A stretch of DNA of 64,000 nucleotides from Thuidium tamariscinum. Taxonomy: Eukaryota > Streptophyta > Bryopsida > Hypnales > Thuidiaceae. A model generated the notes under the pieces. It ran no database searches. It was not told the DNA's origin and saw only the letters and a list, made by a program, of their open reading frames with translations. Positions 60,998 through 64,000 of this stretch are shown in pieces; position 1 is the stretch's first letter, and each line of letters starts with the position of its first letter. The position numbers and the translations under genes were made by a program. The stretch is from contig OX344755.2 of NCBI GenBank assembly GCA_947034885.2, positions 10,728,501 through 10,792,500 of the forward strand, read 5' to 3'.

Positions 60998-61692
60998 AGA
61001 TAGATCAACCTATTACTACTAAAATTTTCTATTTAATTACCTAGAAAAAAATAATTTGTCAACTCACATATTTTCTAGACATTGACAAATTGGAGAGAAG
61101 CCGATTCTAATTAGAATGAAGACTCACAATAGACAAGAAATGAACTTTTTGTATTTTTCCAAAGTTTATTAGGACTAATTTGGTAATGAGTGGATAGCCC
61201 CATATTGAACCATATACTAATATGTCATTGCTCCCCAAATGCATTGTCATGATGTTAAATGGTTGGTAAGATTGTGGTAATTGGTGGGTGATTGACAGAA
61301 AAGTGAAGGTCCAATAGATGTTGGAATTTGGTGGTCAACAACATCGATTTGTTCTACCTTATGCATAATAGTGGCCTTTGATTACTTTGGCCAAATCTTT
61401 ATATTGGAACTCTATTGAGGAAGAAGATCCTTTGTGCTTAAATTGCATGCATTCATGCCTTGTTGTCATTTTATGAAAATTCAAGGCCATTAAAAAAATC
61501 AAATGCAATCTATGATTGAAGAAAATTTATGATTTAGAATTTATGACTTCACTTTAGTATAAATTTATGACTTCACTTTATGTCCCAAAAGAGGTTTTAT
61601 ATTAACACTCATATTAAAGAGGAGAAAGTGATCTTATAAGGGAGTTTAACATGGTGGACTTGTAAGTGTTCAAATTGAAGAAGTTTTAACTC
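60998..61692. other. AT-rich intergenic DNA
   Basis: No gene, no clear repeat boundary. Confidence 0.4.
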
Positions 61693-62245
61693 ATTAGGAG
61701 AGATTTGAGGCCTCCGGATGGCCGTTTTAAGTCTGTTCTTGAAACTATTTCCAAAATTGTTCCCAAAACTATTGGTTGCTATTAAGTGAGCAATTATTAG
61801 AAAATAAATAAAAATAAATGAAATATAATTATTGGTCCTGAAATTTTTATTAAAAAATTCAATTTTTTTTAATGATGTAGCACATTCTCAACCGCGTCAC
61901 ATTAGATGAAATTTGAGGCCTCCAAAGGGTTGTTTTAGATCTATTCTCCCAAATAGTCTCTAAAATGGCTGGTTGCTATCATGCCAACATTTACCAAAAA
62001 AAAATTTTATTAAATTTTTTTGGGGGGGCCTAAAATGCAAAAATAGTTCAATTTAAAAAAAATTAATGACGTGGCACTGTCACAGCTATGTCAAATTCCT
62101 ACGATTTTATAGTTTCTACGTTCCCAAACCATGGGAACTCGTAGGCTCGTAGAAGCCTCAAATCTCTTCTAATGGATTCTTGTGTTTTTGTGTTCCCATA
62201 ATCTAGGAATTCACAGTCATCTGGAGGCCTCAAATCTCTTTTAAT
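61693..62245. mobile_element. MITE family ATTAGAAGAGATTTGAGGC, outer copy
   Basis: Ends ATTAGGAGAGATTTGAGGCC and GGCCTCAAATCTCTTTTAAT. A second, complete member of the same family (61901-62172) is inserted within it; subtracting it leaves about 281 bp, close to the 272 bp of the inner copy. Confidence 0.75.
61901..62172. mobile_element. MITE family ATTAGAAGAGATTTGAGGC, inner copy
   Basis: Ends ATTAGATGAAATTTGAGGCC and AGCCTCAAATCTCTTCTAAT. The right part carries GACGTGGCAC and a GTTCCCAAACCATGGGAAC palindrome, the same arrangement (GACGTGGC then a GTTTGGGAAC palindrome) as in the MITE at 9041-9389, so the two families may be related. Confidence 0.75.
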
Positions 62246-62377
62246 ACCTAAGATATCTTTTAGTCATGTTCACAATTGTGGTGATTTCATCAAATATTGA
62301 TGAATAACAAAAATAGTACAAGGATAAGAACACCTACATCTAGGTGTATTGGACATGGCCTCAATGACGTCTACTAG

Positions 62378-62529
62378 CACTAGAAGAAAAGCAAGTTGTA
62401 GTGAACAAAAAATGTGGGCCAGATTTTGTTGACAACATGTTTGTAACACAAAATCTACGTTTACAAACGCACCATCGACAAAATCTGGCCCACATTTTTT
62501 GTTCACTGCAACTTGCTTTTCTTCTAGTG
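62378..62529. mobile_element. CACTA MITE, 152 bp
   Basis: Near-perfect hairpin with ends CACTAGAAGAAAAGCAAGTT and AACTTGCTTTTCTTCTAGTG. It is flanked by TAG on both sides (62375-62377 and 62530-62532), the 3-bp duplication expected of CACTA elements. The arms pair over about 65 bp (CCAGATTTTGT with ACAAAATCTGG). Short open frames across it are chance. Confidence 0.85.
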
Positions 62530-62945
62530 TAGTCCCTTTCAAAAATCTATGTTCCATTATTACTCTCCCAACATAAACTTGAATCATGGGCTCTTCAAAA
62601 ATTACCCCGGCCATTCAATAATTGAGGGCCTTCTTTGTTGACACATGATCATAGATTTAGGAAGATCAATCCAATCATTCAACCTCATTTGAATATAACA
62701 ATATGTAGTTGTATAAGTCAATTTGAAAATATTCAACGTCTAAACACCTCAATCCTTTTTCAAATTTTTTGCACATTTTTACTTACAACTTTGTACAGAA
62801 ATATCATTTACCAAAATTTCATGAATTTGGTCTTCAAAAAGGGTTGTCTTTTCTAAACTCTAGTATTACATTGGATGAATGAGAAGTTAGTTGGAATGAA
62901 TAGTGACTTGAAGCCCTCTGTTTAATGTCCACAATATGGACATAC

Positions 62946-63170
62946 ACTAGTAGAAAAAAACAGTGACCAAATTAACAAAACTCAACACAAAAGTGTTGAT
63001 TTTTTTTGTTGATTTGGACATGTTAATTTGGGTAATTTTGAACACAAAAGTGTTGATTTTTTAACAAAAAAATGTCAAATTTTAACAAAAAAGTGTTCAT
63101 TTTCTAACAAAAAAGTGTTGATTTTTTTGTTAATTTGGACCTTTTTTTAAAATATATTTTTAAAAATTCA
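62946..63170. mobile_element. Left end of a CACTA-like element
   Basis: Begins CACTAGTAGAAAAAAACAGT and continues with at least five subterminal repeats of AAAGTGTTGATTTTTT and GTTGATTTGGAC. These are the same motifs, in the matching arrangement, as at the ends of the element 11448-14291. No matching right end was found before 64000, so the element may continue beyond the window. Confidence 0.65.
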
Positions 63171-63244
63171 TAAAAGATTTCAACCTCTAGGGAGGTGCCA
63201 CATGGCGGCCTATCCAATTGCCACATGGCAGCTATTGAAGAAAT

Positions 63245-63314
63245 GAGGCCACCGGGATTTGAACCCGCGACCTCGTGGTTGGAGGCCAAGGCTCTTGCCA
63301 AGGCACCAAGCACT
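63245..63314 (-). repeat. tRNA-like sequence, probable SINE head
   Basis: Read on the minus strand it contains a B-box GGTTCAAATCC (63265-63255) within GTCGCGGGTTCAAATCCC, a T-arm-like fold, and upstream a weak A-box region (TGGTGCCTTGGCAAGAG). A full cloverleaf with a sound anticodon stem cannot be built by eye, so a tRNA-derived SINE or tRNA relic is more likely than a working tRNA gene. It lies inside the CACTA-like element's left region. Confidence 0.55.
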
Positions 63315-63386
63315 CAAGATGTGTGATTGTTGAAGAAGTAAAAATGTATTTAGATAGTTCTTTCGGGGTTTTTTCAATTCTTTTTT

Positions 63387-63743
63387 AAAGTAAGCAGACT
63401 TTAGAGGCGATTCAGACCTAGTAAAAGAACTTTTTTGGAAAAAATTTGAACTAAAGAAAGTTGAGAAATAAAGTCTTCTTTCACCTCCAACAATGTTTTT
63501 GAGATTTGGATCTTCCAATCAAAAGTTATGGACAAAAATCAGAGAGGGAGTTTGAAAATTTTTAAAATAAATGTTCATTTTCACCCCTCTCTGATTTTTG
63601 TCCATAACTTTTTATTGGAAGATCCAAATCTCAAAAAAATTGGAGGTGAAAGAAGACTTTATTTCTCAACTTTCCTTAGTTCAACGTTTTTCCAAAAAAG
63701 TTCTTTTACTAGGTCTGAATTGCCCTTAAAGTTTGCTGACTTT
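63387..63743. repeat. Foldback repeat, 357 bp
   Basis: Inverted arms of about 160 bp: 'AGTAAGCAGACTTTA' pairs with 'TAAAGTTTGCTGACT', and 'CAGAGAGGG' with 'CCCTCTCTG' near the centre (about 63566). A further partial copy of the outer part (CAATAGACTTTAGTGGC) begins near 63919. Confidence 0.75.
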
Positions 63744-64000
63744 TCAAAAATCCGATTTGTGATGATTTAATTTAAAAAAAAATCTACATTGTAAAATTAA
63801 GACTCCAAATGCTTATAAAGAAATAAAAGGATTAAAATTATACTTATATTTGAATTTGGAGTTGAGACATATAATTTTAATTATATTATTCTTTAACATT
63901 TTTCCCATCAAAAGTCAATAGACTTTAGTGGCAATTTTGTCCTAGTAGATAAACTTTTCAAAAAACCTTTGAACCAATGAAAGTTGTAAGATGAAGATAT

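Noticed and set aside
62270-62614. 114-codon minus-strand frame
   Set aside because: It crosses the whole CACTA MITE hairpin, so the open frame is a by-product of the inverted repeat.
62946-63170. Repeats around AAAGTGTTGATTTTTT considered as a CRISPR-like or satellite array
   Set aside because: Spacing is irregular and both orientations occur; the position beside a CACTA terminus fits subterminal transposon repeats, and CRISPR does not occur in plants.
63104-63518. Minus-strand frame containing HEVAGSNPG
   Set aside because: This peptide pattern is a well-known false translation of the tRNA-like B-box region, not a protein.

Overview
This is nuclear DNA from a land plant, most likely a bryophyte and probably a moss. 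The evidence is spliced genes with GT-AG introns, plant-specific enzymes (chalcone synthase, phenylalanine ammonia-lyase, a CHX-type cation/H+ exchanger, a GH28 pectin-lyase-fold protein), and GC-rich exons in AT-rich intergenic DNA full of small transposons. The moss placement is an inference from the chalcone synthase sequence (a near-canonical moss-like N-terminus and a single intron in the conserved Cys codon) and the intronless PAL. The species cannot be named from the sequence alone.

Layout. 1-8300: two chalcone synthase (CHS) genes in divergent, head-to-head orientation, forming a large palindrome with two 2.2-kb arms that look identical and a 1.3-kb AT-rich spacer. 8300-16600: small inverted-repeat transposons, several nested, and a 2.8-kb CACTA-like element (11448-14291) that carries decayed fragments of a host gene. 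16600-20030: one possible membrane-protein gene, a possible 3' exon, and a decayed Ty3/gypsy integrase fragment. 20600-26300: AT-rich repeats, including a 730-bp terminal-inverted-repeat family with another element nested inside one copy. 26390-29060: a third CHS gene with its flanks. 33766-35958: an intronless PAL gene. 37869-43395: an eight-exon CHX gene with a GC-AG intron and a hAT MITE in one intron. 46430-48899: a three-exon GH28-family gene. 50000-64000: almost entirely repeats, including several long foldback elements, TTAA-flanked MITEs, a CACTA MITE, the end of a further CACTA-like element, and a tRNA-like SINE head.

PAL makes cinnamate from phenylalanine, the first step of the phenylpropanoid pathway, and CHS condenses p-coumaroyl-CoA (made from cinnamate) with malonyl-CoA to make naringenin chalcone. 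PAL and three CHS copies therefore lie within 35 kb and feed the same flavonoid route. This may reflect local duplication rather than a regulated cluster. The CHX and GH28 genes have no obvious pathway link to them.

The most unusual features are the CHS palindrome, whose apparently perfect arm identity drops abruptly at the stop codons, the gene-fragment-carrying CACTA-like element, and a set of MITE families bounded by TTAA plus CCCCTAAA. All splice sites were inferred by eye from GT-AG signals, reading frame and family similarity.
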